The notes under the pieces are model-generated. The model was given only the letters and a program-made list of their open reading frames with translations. It ran no database searches and was not told the origin of the DNA. The position numbers and the translations under genes are program-made. A stretch of DNA of 64,000 nt, taken from Micrococcales bacterium. GTDB lineage: Bacteria; Actinomycetota; Actinomycetes; Actinomycetales; Microbacteriaceae. Shown here one piece after another: positions 54,378 to 64,000 of this stretch (positions are counted from its first letter, which is position 1; each line of letters opens with the position of its first letter). The stretch covers positions 1 through 64,000 of the forward strand of contig CANGEU010000004.1 of assembly GCA_947452985.1 (NCBI GenBank). The letters are read 5' to 3'.

Positions 54378-56233
54378 TACTTTTTCTTGTCGCCCTTTTT
54401 CTCGTCGCCGGTGGAAAGCGCGGCAATGAAGGCTTCCTGAGGAACCTCAACGCGACCAACCATCTTCATGCGCTTTTTACCCTCTTTTTGCTTTTCGAGA
54501 AGTTTGCGCTTACGAGAAATGTCACCGCCGTAACACTTAGCTAGAACGTCTTTACGCATGGCACGAATCGATTCGCGGGCGATGATTCGAGCACCGATGG
54601 CGGCCTGGATTGGCACCTCAAACTGCTGGCGAGGAATTAGTTCACGAAGTTTCCCGGTCATCATCACACCGTAGGCGTAAGCCTTGTCCTTGTGAACGAT
54701 CGCACTGAACGCGTCAACCTGGTCGCCTTGAAGCAGGATGTCGACCTTTACAAGTTCACCTTCGGCAAGGCCAGCTTCTTCGTAGTCGAGCGAGGCATAC
54801 CCTTGGGTCTTGCTCTTGAGCTGGTCGAAGAAGTCGAAAACGATTTCTGCAAGCGGCAGGGTGTAACGAAGCTGAACACGGTCTTCACCTAGGTATTGCA
54901 TGTCGATCATGACACCGCGACGACCCTGGCAAAGTTCCATGATTACACCCACGTAATCCTTTGGCGCCAAGATGGTTGAACGAACCATTGGCTCAAGAAC
55001 CTTCTTGACCTTGCCGGTTGGGAACTCAGACGGGTTGGTAACAGTAATTTCGGCACCGGTATCCATGGTCACCTCGTAAACAACCGAAGGTGCTGTGGCG
55101 ATAAGGTCTAGACCAAATTCGCGCTCTAGTCGTTCGGTGACGATTTCTAAGTGCAAAAGACCAAGGAAACCACATCGGAAACCAAAGCCCAGAGCGACAG
55201 AGGTTTCTGGTTCGTAAACCAAAGCAGCATCGGACAGCTTCAACTTGTCAAGCGCCTCGCGAAGGTTTGGGTAGTCGGACCCATCAATCGGGTAAATACC
55301 TGAGAACACCATAGGAAGTGGCTCTGAGTAACCCTTCAGCGCTTCGGTGGCTGGCTTGGCAACGGTAGTTACCGTGTCACCAACCTTCGACTGGCGAACA
55401 TCTTTTACACCGGTGATTAGGTAGCCCACTTCACCAACACCGAGACCCTTTGTTGCCTCTGGTTCTGGCGAAGAAACACCAATTTCAAGAGCTTCGTGGA
55501 CGGCGCGGGTAGACATCATTTGGATTTTTTCGCGCGGGGCCAGGTGGCCGTCGATCATTCGTACGTAAGTGACCACGCCTCGATAAGAGTCGTAGACAGA
55601 GTCGAAAATCATTGCGCGTGCTGGGGCGTTAGGGTCGCCGACCGGGTTGGGAACGGTTCGAACAATCTTGTCGAGAAGTGCGTCAACACCAACACCGGTC
55701 TTACCCGAAACACGGAGGCAGTCTTCTGGGTCACCACCGATAAGGTTGGCAAGCTCTTCGGCATACTTTTCAGGCTGCGCGGCTGGAAGGTCAATCTTGT
55801 TAAGTACTGGAATGATCTGGAGATCGTTTTCCATGGCCAAGTAAAGGTTCGCAAGGGTCTGAGCTTCGATTCCCTGGGCGGCATCAACGAGCAGAACTGC
55901 ACCTTCACAGGCAGCCAGAGAGCGAGAAACTTCATAGGTGAAGTCCACGTGACCTGGTGTGTCGATCATGTTGAGTGCGTAGGTCTGGCCCTCAAGCTCC
56001 CAAGGCATACGAACTGCCTGAGACTTAATTGTGATACCGCGTTCACGTTCAATGTCCATGCGGTCTAGGTATTGAGCACGCATCGAGCGGTCGTCTACGA
56101 CACCGGTGAGTTGCAGCATGCGGTCGGCAAGTGTTGACTTACCGTGGTCGATGTGAGCGATGATGCAAAAGTTGCGAATGAAATCCGGATTGGTTTTCGC
56201 CGGCTCTAGCCTGGTTTTAGCGCGTGGCGACAA
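54377..56233 (-). CDS. lepA: Elongation factor 4
   Basis: 618 residues, back-translocating GTPase. G1 AHIDHGKST (near 25-33), switch II DTPGH (near 95), NKID near 148, EF-G-like domains II, III and V, and the LepA-specific C-terminal domain ending in a Lys-rich tail. Start is TTG with AGAGG 6 nt upstream. The leader holds the 14-nt hairpin also found before rpmE2, exactly 30 nt from the start codon. It is divergent from rpsT. Confidence 0.96.
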   Translation of the reverse strand: MSPRAKTRLEPAKTNPDFIRNFCIIAHIDHGKSTLADRMLQLTGVVDDRSMRAQYLDRMDIERERGITIKSQAVRMPWELEGQTYALNMIDTPGHVDFTYEVSRSLAACEGAVLLVDAAQGIEAQTLANLYLAMENDLQIIPVLNKIDLPAAQPEKYAEELANLIGGDPEDCLRVSGKTGVGVDALLDKIVRTVPNPVGDPNAPARAMIFDSVYDSYRGVVTYVRMIDGHLAPREKIQMMSTRAVHEALEIGVSSPEPEATKGLGVGEVGYLITGVKDVRQSKVGDTVTTVAKPATEALKGYSEPLPMVFSGIYPIDGSDYPNLREALDKLKLSDAALVYEPETSVALGFGFRCGFLGLLHLEIVTERLEREFGLDLIATAPSVVYEVTMDTGAEITVTNPSEFPTGKVKKVLEPMVRSTILAPKDYVGVIMELCQGRRGVMIDMQYLGEDRVQLRYTLPLAEIVFDFFDQLKSKTQGYASLDYEEAGLAEGELVKVDILLQGDQVDAFSAIVHKDKAYAYGVMMTGKLRELIPRQQFEVPIQAAIGARIIARESIRAMRKDVLAKCYGGDISRKRKLLEKQKEGKKRMKMVGRVEVPQEAFIAALSTGDEKKGDKKK

Positions 56234-56263
56234 AATTTACCTCTTGGGATTGTTTCTCGAAGT

Positions 56264-56277
56264 GTTGCGATGGCAAC
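56264..56277 (-). promoter_or_regulatory. Inverted repeat GTTGC-CATC-GCAAC in lepA leader
   Basis: Identical in sequence and in distance to the start codon (30 nt) to the copy at 2679-2692. On the minus strand GAGAAT (56284-56289), a poor -10 that keeps the key A2 and T6, lies 6 nt before it, so transcription may begin at its first G. Confidence 0.6.
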
Positions 56278-56299
56278 TAATACATTCTCGCATAAATGG

Positions 56300-56329
56300 T
56301 TGCCCTTATGGCCTAAGCCCTGATAGGCT
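56300..56329 (+). promoter_or_regulatory. Candidate promoter of rpsT
   Basis: TTGCCC (56300-56305), 18 nt, TAGGCT (56324-56329). The leader of about 65 nt has no obvious structure; the ribosome site before the ATG is a weak GAAAGTG. Confidence 0.4.
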
Positions 56330-56399
56330 AGATGTTTGTTACGGGTGAGTGTCTCCATCCGAAGCGAATCCCAAGCAAAACTTTTTTCGAAAGTGAAAC

Positions 56400-56660
56400 A
56401 TGGCAAACATTAAGTCGCAGATCAAGCGTATTGGCACCAACGCCAAGGCAGCAGAGCGTAACAAGGCAGTGAAGAGCGAAGTAAAGACCGCTATCCGCGC
56501 CGTTCGTGAAGCAGCAACCGCTGGAGACAAGGCAGCAGCAACCGAAGCTCTTCGTACCGCAGGTAAGAAGATCGACAAGGCTGTTTCTAAGGGTGTTCTA
56601 CATAAGAACCAGGGTGCAAACCGCAAGTCGGCTATCGCCAAGAAGGTTGCAGCTCTCTAA
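56400..56660 (+). CDS. rpsT: 30S ribosomal protein S20
   Basis: 86 residues, all-helical and very basic ([11 protein letters not shown] start; [17 protein letters not shown] near the end). It binds the 5' domain of 16S rRNA. It has its own promoter and terminator, and divergence from lepA is usual in Actinobacteria. Confidence 0.97.
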   Translation: MANIKSQIKRIGTNAKAAERNKAVKSEVKTAIRAVREAATAGDKAAATEALRTAGKKIDKAVSKGVLHKNQGANRKSAIAKKVAAL

Positions 56661-56672
56661 AGCTAAACGTAC

Positions 56673-56708
56673 AAAAAACCCGTCGATGAAAATCGGCGGG
56701 TTTTTTTA
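56673..56708. terminator. Bidirectional terminator, rpsT / MFS
   Basis: Stem CCCGTCGAT/ATCGGCGGG with one T-G pair, a GAAA loop, a run of As before and seven Ts after. The T run provides part of the TAA stop codon (56706-56708) of the convergent MFS gene, the same design as at 2982-3018. Confidence 0.9.
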
Positions 56709-57866
56709 TTGAATGACTTTCGGCCTACCAGCAAACCATGCTGCTACGACCTGCACTGCCGTTAAAGCAATCAAGCCCGAGACACTTATCTGCCAGTTGC
56801 CGGTGACCTTAGCGAGCCAGCCGAATAGGAAAGTTCCGCTTGCCGCCAAAAGATAGCCAACGCCTTGAGACACCGATGACAACATGGTGGTGAGGCGCCC
56901 AGAGCCGGCTCGGGTTGAAATCAAACTGAGCGACAGTGGGAAGCTTGAAGCCTGCCCGATTCCAATTACGATCACGGCTGGAACCCAAAGGTGCAAAAGC
57001 AGTAACACCATTCCAGCGATAGTCACCATTGAAATCAAGGCACCAACTGGAGCGAGGTTTTTGAATCGCCCAAAGTTTGATGAGAGGATCAACCCCACCG
57101 GTACTCCGACAACGGTCATCAGCGACAGCAGTGCCCCCGCATCGGATGGATTCATCCCAGAGTCAATCGCAAAGTTTGGAAGCCAGGCCAGTAGCGCATA
57201 GAAACCAAGCGATTGAATTCCAAATAAGCCAATGATTGACCAGGCAATCGGAGATCGGCTGATTAGTTTGAAGTCGCCAGCATGTCCGTCAGTTTCGGGG
57301 ACCAATCTCTCCGACTTTTCACTCAAGAAAGTAAAAGAAAGACCCAAGGCTAGCAGCGCAGGTAGAGCCCAAAGTTCAAGTGCCATCTGCCAACCGTAAT
57401 TCGAGGCACTTGGATAACTGAATGCGGCAGCAAAACTAGCCGAGGCGGCCAAAATTGTGGTGTAGCCAGCCGTAAGCGGAACAACTTTCTTGGGGAACCG
57501 AGCTCGCACGATTGTAGGTAGTAGAACGTTTGCAACCGCAATTGATAGACCAGCGAGTGTTGTTCCCACCAAAAGACCAACGAAACCCAAATACGGTCTT
57601 GCTGCAATTGCCATAAATAGCAAAACCAATAAGCCGACCATGGTCTGGTTCTCTCCGAATCGACGAGCCAACGCCGGAGTTGCAAAAGCACCAAACCCGA
57701 AGCAAAGAACAGGAATCGCTGCCAATAAGGCGGTTTCGGTATCGGTGAGTGAAAGCTTGGATTGAATTAGGTCAAGAATTGGACCAATTTGAGCCACGGG
57801 CGGTCTTAGGATCACCGCGATAACCAAGATTGCAATTACGACCCATATCGGTCGAACTTTGGTCAC
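56706..57866 (-). CDS. MFS transporter, CynX/NimT type
   Basis: 386 residues, about 12 membrane helices. N-terminal RPPVAQIGPILDLIQ and the LARRFGENQTMVG loop match the CynX/NimT (cyanate and nitroimidazole) permease group. The substrate is unknown. The GTG start overlaps the holA stop (GTGA), so it is the last gene of the comEA-comEC-holA series. Confidence 0.85.
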   Translation of the reverse strand: MTKVRPIWVVIAILVIAVILRPPVAQIGPILDLIQSKLSLTDTETALLAAIPVLCFGFGAFATPALARRFGENQTMVGLLVLLFMAIAARPYLGFVGLLVGTTLAGLSIAVANVLLPTIVRARFPKKVVPLTAGYTTILAASASFAAAFSYPSASNYGWQMALELWALPALLALGLSFTFLSEKSERLVPETDGHAGDFKLISRSPIAWSIIGLFGIQSLGFYALLAWLPNFAIDSGMNPSDAGALLSLMTVVGVPVGLILSSNFGRFKNLAPVGALISMVTIAGMVLLLLHLWVPAVIVIGIGQASSFPLSLSLISTRAGSGRLTTMLSSVSQGVGYLLAASGTFLFGWLAKVTGNWQISVSGLIALTAVQVVAAWFAGRPKVIQ

Positions 57867-58840
57867 GCTCTCCCCCGATTCGCGATTGAAATAATTAGTT
57901 GCTCAAGTCGGTACTCGGGTTGACGTTCGGCACCTTTCGCTGCGGCGTCGGCGTCGGCGATGAGTTGCAAAACACGAATCATTCCATCATCGTCCCAGCC
58001 ATTGGTGGATTTTCGGATTCGATTAAAAACCCAATCGGTGAGCCCAAGGGTGGCTGCATTCGCGCGTGGATCGTTCAAAATAGTTGCCATGCGTTTCACG
58101 CTGGAAGCAATGCCGCTGATCAGGCGAATCGGGTCGTCTCCGGTTTGCAACGCATGACGAAGGAGCACCAACGCCTCCCCGGCATGGCCTTCAATAGCCT
58201 TATCGAAAACATTCCATGAAGTGGCTTCAATACGACCACCGAAATAGCGGTTGACGAGTTCTTCATCAATCTGTTCGGCGCTGTCGGCCAAGAGCTGATC
58301 GCAGGCGGCAGCCATTTCAGAAATGTCGTTTCCGAAGGCATCCACAAGTGCACGAATTGCCGATTGAGTGTATTTGCGCCCGGCTTCCATGAAGTGGGCT
58401 TGAACAAAGCCAGGCTTATCCTTGTCGGCAATTTTGGCGCAGGCAATTTCGATCGCCTGGTCGTTGCTGCGAAGGCCATCCAAGAGGGCTTTGCCACGGG
58501 TGCTCGTGCCGGCGTGCTGGAAGATCAAAGTGGTGTCAACCAAATCAGAAATCTCGAGGGCTTTGCCATCTTCAATCAAGGCATCAGAAGCACGTTCAAC
58601 GCCATTGATGATTACCAACTTAGGGTCAGAAAACAACGATGGGCTGATCATGTTGAGTAGGTCGCCAGCGTTGTATTCGCCGGCATCCACTTCATAAATT
58701 TCTAAACCGGTCTGGCTGTCTTTCAGCTCATCTCGTATTCGTCGAATCGCCGAAGAAGAGAAGTACTCTTCAGAGCCGAAGACAAGAATGAGTGGCGAAG
58801 CTACTGCTTTACGCCATTCGATGATTCTTGCTTTACCCAC
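57863..58840 (-). CDS. holA: DNA polymerase III subunit delta
   Basis: 325 residues, clamp-loader delta with an AAA-like N-terminal domain (LVFGSEEYFSSSAIRRI, in the region of the degenerate P-loop) and helical C-terminal domain. Length fits the family. It follows comEC by 10 nt, and comEC-holA adjacency with rpsT nearby is common in Gram-positive bacteria. Confidence 0.9.
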   Translation of the reverse strand: MGKARIIEWRKAVASPLILVFGSEEYFSSSAIRRIRDELKDSQTGLEIYEVDAGEYNAGDLLNMISPSLFSDPKLVIINGVERASDALIEDGKALEISDLVDTTLIFQHAGTSTRGKALLDGLRSNDQAIEIACAKIADKDKPGFVQAHFMEAGRKYTQSAIRALVDAFGNDISEMAAACDQLLADSAEQIDEELVNRYFGGRIEATSWNVFDKAIEGHAGEALVLLRHALQTGDDPIRLISGIASSVKRMATILNDPRANAATLGLTDWVFNRIRKSTNGWDDDGMIRVLQLIADADAAAKGAERQPEYRLEQLIISIANRGRA

Positions 58841-58850
58841 GAAGTACAGC

Positions 58851-60926
58851 CTACCTAGCGCCTGCGACTATGGCTTCGATTCCAACATGGTTTACGGCTA
58901 CCGAGATTGCTCCTTGTTGGTCGGTTCGGAAAACCTTTACATTGATGTCGTCCAAAATCTTCAAAATCTTCGCAGTTGGATGACCATAGGAATTTCCTAC
59001 ACCGACCGAAATCAATGCCAAGTCCGGTTGGATTCGTCGATAAAACTCGGCCGACTGATCCGCTGAACCATGATGTGAGACCTTTACGATAGTCGGTTTG
59101 GAAGAAGCCGACACAGCGCCAATCGCTTTGGATTGAGCCACTTCATCTAGATCGGCAAGTGTATAAATGACCAATTCACTGTCTTCGAACCTAATCCCAA
59201 GTGAACCTTGGTTCGCGGTTTCTGCCGCATCTCCAAGTGAACTAAAGACGGTCCAATTGAGTCCTTCTAAGTTGCCAGAAAGCCCTGGTCCAGCTTGAAC
59301 CACCTGCCTGGCAGTAGTTTCCAGTTCTCTCCTCATGAACATTGCCGTAGGGCGATCGTCTGGAAATGGTGAAATCAGGGCCAGGCTGATGGTTCGGCCC
59401 CGCTCGGCTCCACTCAAACCGCCGACATGGTCGAAATCGAAGTGAGTTAGAACTAGTAGATCGATTTGTTGAACTCCCAAGCGATCTAGGCAATGGTCTA
59501 CCAGCTCTGGGTCTTTGCCGACATCGATCACCGCGAAACGATTGTGGCTACGAATTACAAGCGAATCGCCTTGACCAACATCGCAGGCAACTACATCCCA
59601 GTTCTTGATCGGCCAAGCCAACTTGGGGATTGCGCTTCCGAGGGAGCTTCCTAGCCAAAGTAGAACTAAAAGGACGCTGATGAAGAATGCTTTGAATCGT
59701 CTTTTCAAGATCGCGATCGACGTATTCACGACAAATAGAGCGATGAGTATTATCCCGAGCAGGTTGGTAGGCAACTCAAGTAGTGATCCTGGACCTTGGG
59801 ACAGTGAATTCGCTACAAATACGATCCACCCGGCAAACCAAGAACCAATTGTCATGCAAATGTTTCCAAGTGCCGGAAACCATGGACCGAAAAATGATGC
59901 CAAGAGCCCGAGCAATGTGATTGGTGCAACGATGGGTTCACTCAACAGATTTGCAAGTATCGAATACGTCGTGAACCCACCTTGCAGAGTTGCGAGCAAA
60001 GGAAGACACCAGAGTTGCGCAGCAATGGTTGCAGCCAAACCAATTGCTAACGGTTTGGGAAAATGAAGTTCAAACCAACTTGTCAAAGCGGGAGTGAGTA
60101 AGACCAATCCGAGTGTAGCTAGGACGGAAAGCCAGAAACCATAATCGGCAATCAGCCATGGATCACAAATCAGCAAGATTGCAGAACCTAACCCGAGGGC
60201 CGCAGGGACCCAAACTCTGCGCCCGAATTCCAATGCAGCCAATACCGTAGTCATCATGAAGGCAGCCCTTAGAACCGAGGCTTGTGGACCAACCAATGCG
60301 ACGTAACACAACAAGGCGGTGACCGAGGCGATGAACCTTGTGTTTCTCCCTAAGCGAAGTCGTTTTCCCAGGAACCAAAATGCTGCCAGCACGATTGCGC
60401 AGTTTGCTCCCGAAACTGCGGTTAGGTGAGTTAGTCCAGTCGCCTTCATATTGACTAAAAATGAGTCGGAAAGCCCTTGATCAAGCCCAATCGCCAAGCC
60501 TGAAACAAGGTTTGCAGCATCCCCTTTGAAACTAGAGGAAAAGGTACGCATGGAGTTTATAAATGAGAGCCTTTCGGAGTGACGAATTGGCTGGGTCACT
60601 TCTTTCAGTGAAGCCTTGAATGCAAAACGACTGAATCCTTCGATTCGACTCAACTGCAGTCTTCCGGTCAGGCAGTCCCCAATTTCAAGTTTGGTCAACC
60701 TTCCCGAAAGCAGACCGACCGAACCTTTTGCTAATTCGCCATTGGTCGTAGTGATTGACCAACGATCCCCCTGCTGACTTTTCACACAAAAACCAACGCT
60801 AACCTCGTTGAAGTCGGCGGCCGCCTGCTTGGCTGCCAACGGCTGATAGATTGCGGTTTGCAACATTAGAGAACAAAAATAGAGCGACGAAAAGACCATC
60901 AGCAGATAAATGATTCGACGCTTCAA
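58851..60926 (-). CDS. comEC: ComEC/Rec2 DNA-uptake channel
   Basis: 691 residues: an N-terminal DUF4131/OB region (about 35-140), the competence membrane domain (about 150-430; GLTHLTAVSGANCAI near 170) and a C-terminal metallo-beta-lactamase-like domain (about 445-691) with DVGQGDS, LTHFDFDHVGG and SHHGSADQS metal sites intact. It should form the channel for single-stranded DNA and the nuclease that degrades the other strand. It overlaps comEA by 4 nt. No pilus genes are in this window. Confidence 0.92.
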   Translation of the reverse strand: MKRRIIYLLMVFSSLYFCSLMLQTAIYQPLAAKQAAADFNEVSVGFCVKSQQGDRWSITTTNGELAKGSVGLLSGRLTKLEIGDCLTGRLQLSRIEGFSRFAFKASLKEVTQPIRHSERLSFINSMRTFSSSFKGDAANLVSGLAIGLDQGLSDSFLVNMKATGLTHLTAVSGANCAIVLAAFWFLGKRLRLGRNTRFIASVTALLCYVALVGPQASVLRAAFMMTTVLAALEFGRRVWVPAALGLGSAILLICDPWLIADYGFWLSVLATLGLVLLTPALTSWFELHFPKPLAIGLAATIAAQLWCLPLLATLQGGFTTYSILANLLSEPIVAPITLLGLLASFFGPWFPALGNICMTIGSWFAGWIVFVANSLSQGPGSLLELPTNLLGIILIALFVVNTSIAILKRRFKAFFISVLLVLLWLGSSLGSAIPKLAWPIKNWDVVACDVGQGDSLVIRSHNRFAVIDVGKDPELVDHCLDRLGVQQIDLLVLTHFDFDHVGGLSGAERGRTISLALISPFPDDRPTAMFMRRELETTARQVVQAGPGLSGNLEGLNWTVFSSLGDAAETANQGSLGIRFEDSELVIYTLADLDEVAQSKAIGAVSASSKPTIVKVSHHGSADQSAEFYRRIQPDLALISVGVGNSYGHPTAKILKILDDINVKVFRTDQQGAISVAVNHVGIEAIVAGAR

Positions 60927-61495
60927 AGTGTTACCAGAGCTTTGATCCCCGCGAAAAGTTTGTCTCCGATTCCACTCACGCGCCTAAGGTCATCTACAGA
61001 CTTAAATCCGCCATTAGCCTGACGCCAGTCGACGATTCGAGCAGCCAAAGTTGGGCCAATTCCTGGAAGTTTGTCGAACTCAGACGCAGCTGACTTATTT
61101 AGATGAATTAGGCCATCTGAAACCGACGCTCCCCCAGAACCGGAAACAATAATCTGCTCGCCGTCGGTCACGGTTCTGGCAAGGTTCACGCTTTCGCGAT
61201 CAGCCTTTGCCGTAAATCCGCCGGCTAGGGCGATTACCTCAAAGAGTCGCATACCTATTGAAATCGGATAGACACCTGGACTTTTCACAGCCCCCGTAAG
61301 GTGCACAAAACCCGACTTAACTTCAACCTGAGCGCTTGACTTATGTTTACTGATTTTGATTGGCATCGACGAGGTTTGGCCAGAAACTAGAAGAGCAATT
61401 GTGACTACCAAGCCAACTGCAATGATCAAGAGCTTTCGTCGCGCCGACTTATCGCCAGCACTAGCCTGCACCCAATGATTCTTTAGCCACTCCAC
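60923..61495 (-). CDS. comEA: ComEA-like helix-hairpin-helix DNA receptor
   Basis: 190 residues: one membrane helix (about 22-38), an SLBB-like domain (about 60-115) and a double helix-hairpin-helix domain at the C-terminus (NKSAASEFDKLPGIG, then RRVSGIGDKLFAGI). It binds incoming DNA outside the membrane and passes it to ComEC. The GTG at 61495 lies 7 nt after TAGTCT (61503-61508) and is preferred to the TTG at 61501. Confidence 0.88.
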   Translation of the reverse strand: MEWLKNHWVQASAGDKSARRKLLIIAVGLVVTIALLVSGQTSSMPIKISKHKSSAQVEVKSGFVHLTGAVKSPGVYPISIGMRLFEVIALAGGFTAKADRESVNLARTVTDGEQIIVSGSGGASVSDGLIHLNKSAASEFDKLPGIGPTLAARIVDWRQANGGFKSVDDLRRVSGIGDKLFAGIKALVTL

Positions 61496-61502
61496 CGCCA
61501 AA

Positions 61503-61508
61503 GACTAA
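61503..61508 (-). promoter_or_regulatory. Predicted -10 of comEA-comEC-holA (leaderless)
   Basis: TAGTCT on the minus strand, 7 nt before the comEA GTG. It directly follows the leuS terminator stem and forms part of its T-rich tail. Confidence 0.42.
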
Positions 61509-61534
61509 AGCCATCCGATTACTCGAATGGCTTC
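61509..61534 (-). terminator. Candidate terminator of leuS
   Basis: Stem AAGCCAT/ATGGCTT plus two G-C pairs after a mismatch, with a 6-nt loop. On the leuS strand it is followed by the T-rich TTTAGTCTTT. Confidence 0.65.
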
Positions 61535-61551
61535 AGTTTCTAATCTGTGAA

Positions 61552-63999
61552 TTACTTAGTTGCGATGCTGACCAGTTTTGGTTCACGAACAATGATGTTT
61601 GCGATTTCCTTGTCGCCGATTGCACGCTTAATGGCGTCCGAGTTCAACGCCCTATCCTTCAGTTCATCTGCAGAAATGTTGGTGGCAACTTCGAACTTGT
61701 CGCGCAGCTTTCCATCGACCTGCACGATGGCAACGATTGAGCTTTCAACCAAAAGCGATTCATCGGCTTTCGGCATTCCGGCAAGAGCAACACCAGGCTG
61801 GTGACCCAAGATTGCCCACATGTCTTCCGAGGTGTAAGGAGCAAAAAGCGATAGGCCAATGGCAACGGCTTCAGCGGCTTCGCGAACCGCAGGGTCTGCT
61901 CCCCCGGCTTCGCCGTCGATGGCTTTACGAAGCGCATTCACTAGTTCCATAACCTTGGCAACACCGACGTTGAACTTGAAGTTCTCGATTAGCGGACCGA
62001 AGTCACGTAGGAAGGTGTGAGTAGCCTTACGAAGTTCCTTGTTTCCGGTCGTGAAATCGACACCGACGGCGCTGGTTACATCCGACGCGGCACGCCAGGC
62101 GCGCGCCAAGAACTTTGCTGAACCGGCTGGTGAAACATCAGCCCAGTCGATGTCGTCTTCTGGCGGACCAGCAAAAGCCATGGTCAGACGGATGGCATCA
62201 ACACCGTGGTCTTCCAGCTGATCGCTTAGACGAACCAAGTTGCCACGCGACTTCGACATCGCCGAGCCGTTCATCTGAACCATTCCTTGGTTGAGCAAGC
62301 GGGTGAATGGCTCGTTGAAATCGATCATGCCCATGTCGTTTAGGACCTTGGTGAAGAAGCGGGCGTAGAGCAGGTGAAGAATCGCGTGAGTTACGCCACC
62401 GACATACTGATCGACCGGAGCCCACTGCTTGGCAGCCTCGATTGGGAACGCTTCGGTTTCACTCTTAGGTGAGAGATAGCGCAGGAAATACCAAGACGAG
62501 TCGACGAATGTGTCCATAGTGTCTGAGTCGCGCTTGGCTGGCTTGCCACAACTAGGACAAGGCACGTTGACCCAGTCTTCCGCGGCACCGAGTGGCGATG
62601 AACCCTTCGGCTTTAGATCCAGGCCTTCAGCCGATGGAAGTTCTACCGGAAGTTGGTCTTCAGGAACCGGAACCTCACCACATGATTCACAGTGAATGAT
62701 TGGGATTGGGGTTCCCCAGTAACGCTGACGAGAAATCAACCAGTCGCGGAGGCGGAAGTTTTTAGCCTTGTTACCTTTGTCTTGCTCGGCTAACTTGGCC
62801 ACAATTGCGTCGCCGGCAGCTTCGCGCTCTAGTCCGTTGAATTCTCCGGAGTTGATTCGTGGGCCGTCGCCGTGGGTGTCTTCGCTGTCGGCAACGACCG
62901 AGACTATTGGAAGGTTGAATTTGACTGCGAATTCGCGGTCACGGTCGTCGTGGGCTGGTACGGCCATGATTGCACCGGTTCCGTAATCGGCTAGTACGTA
63001 GTCAGAGGCCCAAATTGGAAGCTTCTCACCGTTGACCGGATTGATTGCGTACCTTCCGGTAAACACACCGGTCTTTTCGCGGTCAGTCGCTAGGCGCTCG
63101 ATGTCGTTCGACTTCTTGGTCTTCTCCAAATAGGCATCGAACTCGGCTTTGATTGCTGTGTCGGCATTTTCAACCAACTCAGTGGCCAGCGCTGAGTCAA
63201 CCGCAACCACCATGAAGGTTGCGCCAAACAAAGTGTCTGGGCGAGTGGTGTAAACCGTGATGGCTTGCGAGCTAGCTTCAATGTCGAAAGAAACTTCGGC
63301 ACCGTATGAGCGGCCAATCCAGTTGCGCTGCATGTTTAGAACCTTTGAAGGCCAGTTGCCTTCCAGCGTGTCCAGGTCGTCTAGCAGACGATCGGCGTAG
63401 TCGGTTACCTTGAAGTACCACTGGGTTAATGCCTTCTTGGTAACCGCAGAGTCGCAGCGCTCACAAAGACCCTGAACAACCTGCTCATTGGCAAGCACGG
63501 TCTGGCAGCTTGGGCACCAGTTCACAGCGCTGTTCTTACGATATGCAAGGCCGCGCTTGTAAAACTCTAGAAAAAGCCACTGGTTCCAACGGTAGTAAAT
63601 CGGGTCAGAGGTGACTAGTACGCGGTCCCAGTCGAATGAACAGGCATAGCGGCGCATCGATGAACGCTGCTGGGCGATGTTGTCGTAGGTCCAACCTTTA
63701 GGGTCTAGACCGCGCTTGATGGCTGCGTTTTCGGCTGGCAGACCGAACGAGTCCCAGCCGATCGGGTGCATTACATTGAAACCCTTTTGAGCCCAGTAAC
63801 GAGCAATGACGTCGCCAAGTGCATAGGCCTCAGCGTGACCCATGTGCAGGTCGCCTGAAGGGTATGGAAACATGTCCAGTACGTACTTCTTTGGGCGGTC
63901 GTCGCCAGGTTTTCCAGAGTCGAAAGGCTTCAGGTCATCCCAAATCGGCAGCCACTTCTCTTGAATGGCTTGGACATCATATTCGTGCTCAGTAGACAA
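61552..63999 (-). CDS. leuS: Leucyl-tRNA synthetase, start at or beyond the window edge
   Basis: 815 residues visible. HMGH (residues 52-55) and the KMSKS-type loop (AMSKSRGN) form the class I active site; the CP1 editing domain has TRPDTLFG; zinc-like CPSC...CERC and CPSCGKP pairs are present. The first visible codon that could start is TTG at 63999, one base from the edge, so the true start may lie outside. It is the largest gene here apart from metH and helY and appears intact to its stop. Confidence 0.95.
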   Translation of the reverse strand: MSTEHEYDVQAIQEKWLPIWDDLKPFDSGKPGDDRPKKYVLDMFPYPSGDLHMGHAEAYALGDVIARYWAQKGFNVMHPIGWDSFGLPAENAAIKRGLDPKGWTYDNIAQQRSSMRRYACSFDWDRVLVTSDPIYYRWNQWLFLEFYKRGLAYRKNSAVNWCPSCQTVLANEQVVQGLCERCDSAVTKKALTQWYFKVTDYADRLLDDLDTLEGNWPSKVLNMQRNWIGRSYGAEVSFDIEASSQAITVYTTRPDTLFGATFMVVAVDSALATELVENADTAIKAEFDAYLEKTKKSNDIERLATDREKTGVFTGRYAINPVNGEKLPIWASDYVLADYGTGAIMAVPAHDDRDREFAVKFNLPIVSVVADSEDTHGDGPRINSGEFNGLEREAAGDAIVAKLAEQDKGNKAKNFRLRDWLISRQRYWGTPIPIIHCESCGEVPVPEDQLPVELPSAEGLDLKPKGSSPLGAAEDWVNVPCPSCGKPAKRDSDTMDTFVDSSWYFLRYLSPKSETEAFPIEAAKQWAPVDQYVGGVTHAILHLLYARFFTKVLNDMGMIDFNEPFTRLLNQGMVQMNGSAMSKSRGNLVRLSDQLEDHGVDAIRLTMAFAGPPEDDIDWADVSPAGSAKFLARAWRAASDVTSAVGVDFTTGNKELRKATHTFLRDFGPLIENFKFNVGVAKVMELVNALRKAIDGEAGGADPAVREAAEAVAIGLSLFAPYTSEDMWAILGHQPGVALAGMPKADESLLVESSIVAIVQVDGKLRDKFEVATNISADELKDRALNSDAIKRAIGDKEIANIIVREPKLVSIATK

Positions 64000-64000
64000 C

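Noticed and set aside
55496..56068. 190-codon plus-strand frame opposite lepA
   Set aside because: Antisense to the conserved GTPase domain of lepA; no family features.

Overview
The window reads as a chromosomal segment of a small, streamlined actinobacterium, most likely a Microbacteriaceae member of the freshwater Luna type (Rhodoluna/Aquiluna-like). The evidence is an actinobacterial gene set and gene order: divergent glgC/glgM, RbpA, PafB/PafC, the ctaE-qcrCAB operon of the bcc-aa3 supercomplex, a HelY-type helicase next to tatAC, and hrcA-dnaJ-rsmE-hit-phoH-ybeY-corC-era. Base composition by eye is near half G+C, genes are packed with 1 to 12 nt overlaps, and no gap reaches 300 bases. 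The lineage is an inference from gene content, not a search. I see no insertion sequence, prophage, CRISPR array or rRNA.

Layout. 1-9 kb: glycogen/maltose-1-phosphate genes (glgC partial at the edge, glgM), an ABC ATPase, rpmE2, a DEDDh exonuclease, face-to-face metF and metH, a histidine phosphatase and tRNA-Leu(GAG). 9-21 kb: a small unknown gene with uppP, then the flanks of the usual actinobacterial Pup-proteasome locus (PAC2, HAD, trmI, FKBP lipoprotein, pafB, pafC, small membrane protein, tatA, tatC, helY, lnt) without ARC, dop, pup, prcBA or pafA. 21-31 kb: rbpA, a phosphodiesterase, YczE-like protein, NUDIX, trpD, ctaE-qcrCAB, TetR, tdk, an MFS protein, a GNAT protein. 31-37 kb: a CAT-anticodon tRNA, glycosyltransferase, DMT permease, def, azlCD with a degenerate two-component pair, tRNA-Asn. 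37-47 kb: dnaG, dgt, dusB, glyS, uppS, recO, leuA with a Leu-rich leader peptide. 46-56 kb: era back to hrcA with a CIRCE operator, hemW, lepA. 56-64 kb: rpsT, a CynX-like MFS protein, holA, comEC, comEA, leuS (runs to the edge).

Regulation visible in the sequence. Many transcription units start with a TANNNT hexamer 6 or 7 nt before the ATG/GTG, the geometry of leaderless mRNAs; this also settles several start codons. leuA is preceded by a 13-residue leaderless leader ORF with four consecutive Leu codons. rpmE2 and lepA share an identical 14-nt hairpin exactly 30 nt before their start codons, placed where transcription is predicted to begin. hrcA carries CIRCE. Two bidirectional terminators run into the stop codons of convergent genes.

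Most unusual points: (1) a histidine kinase/response regulator pair that has lost both the phospho-accepting His and Asp; (2) the leuL attenuator; (3) loss of the pupylation/proteasome genes with pafBC kept; (4) the shared rpmE2/lepA leader hairpin; (5) a GNAT gene that begins one nucleotide after a tRNA 3' end.
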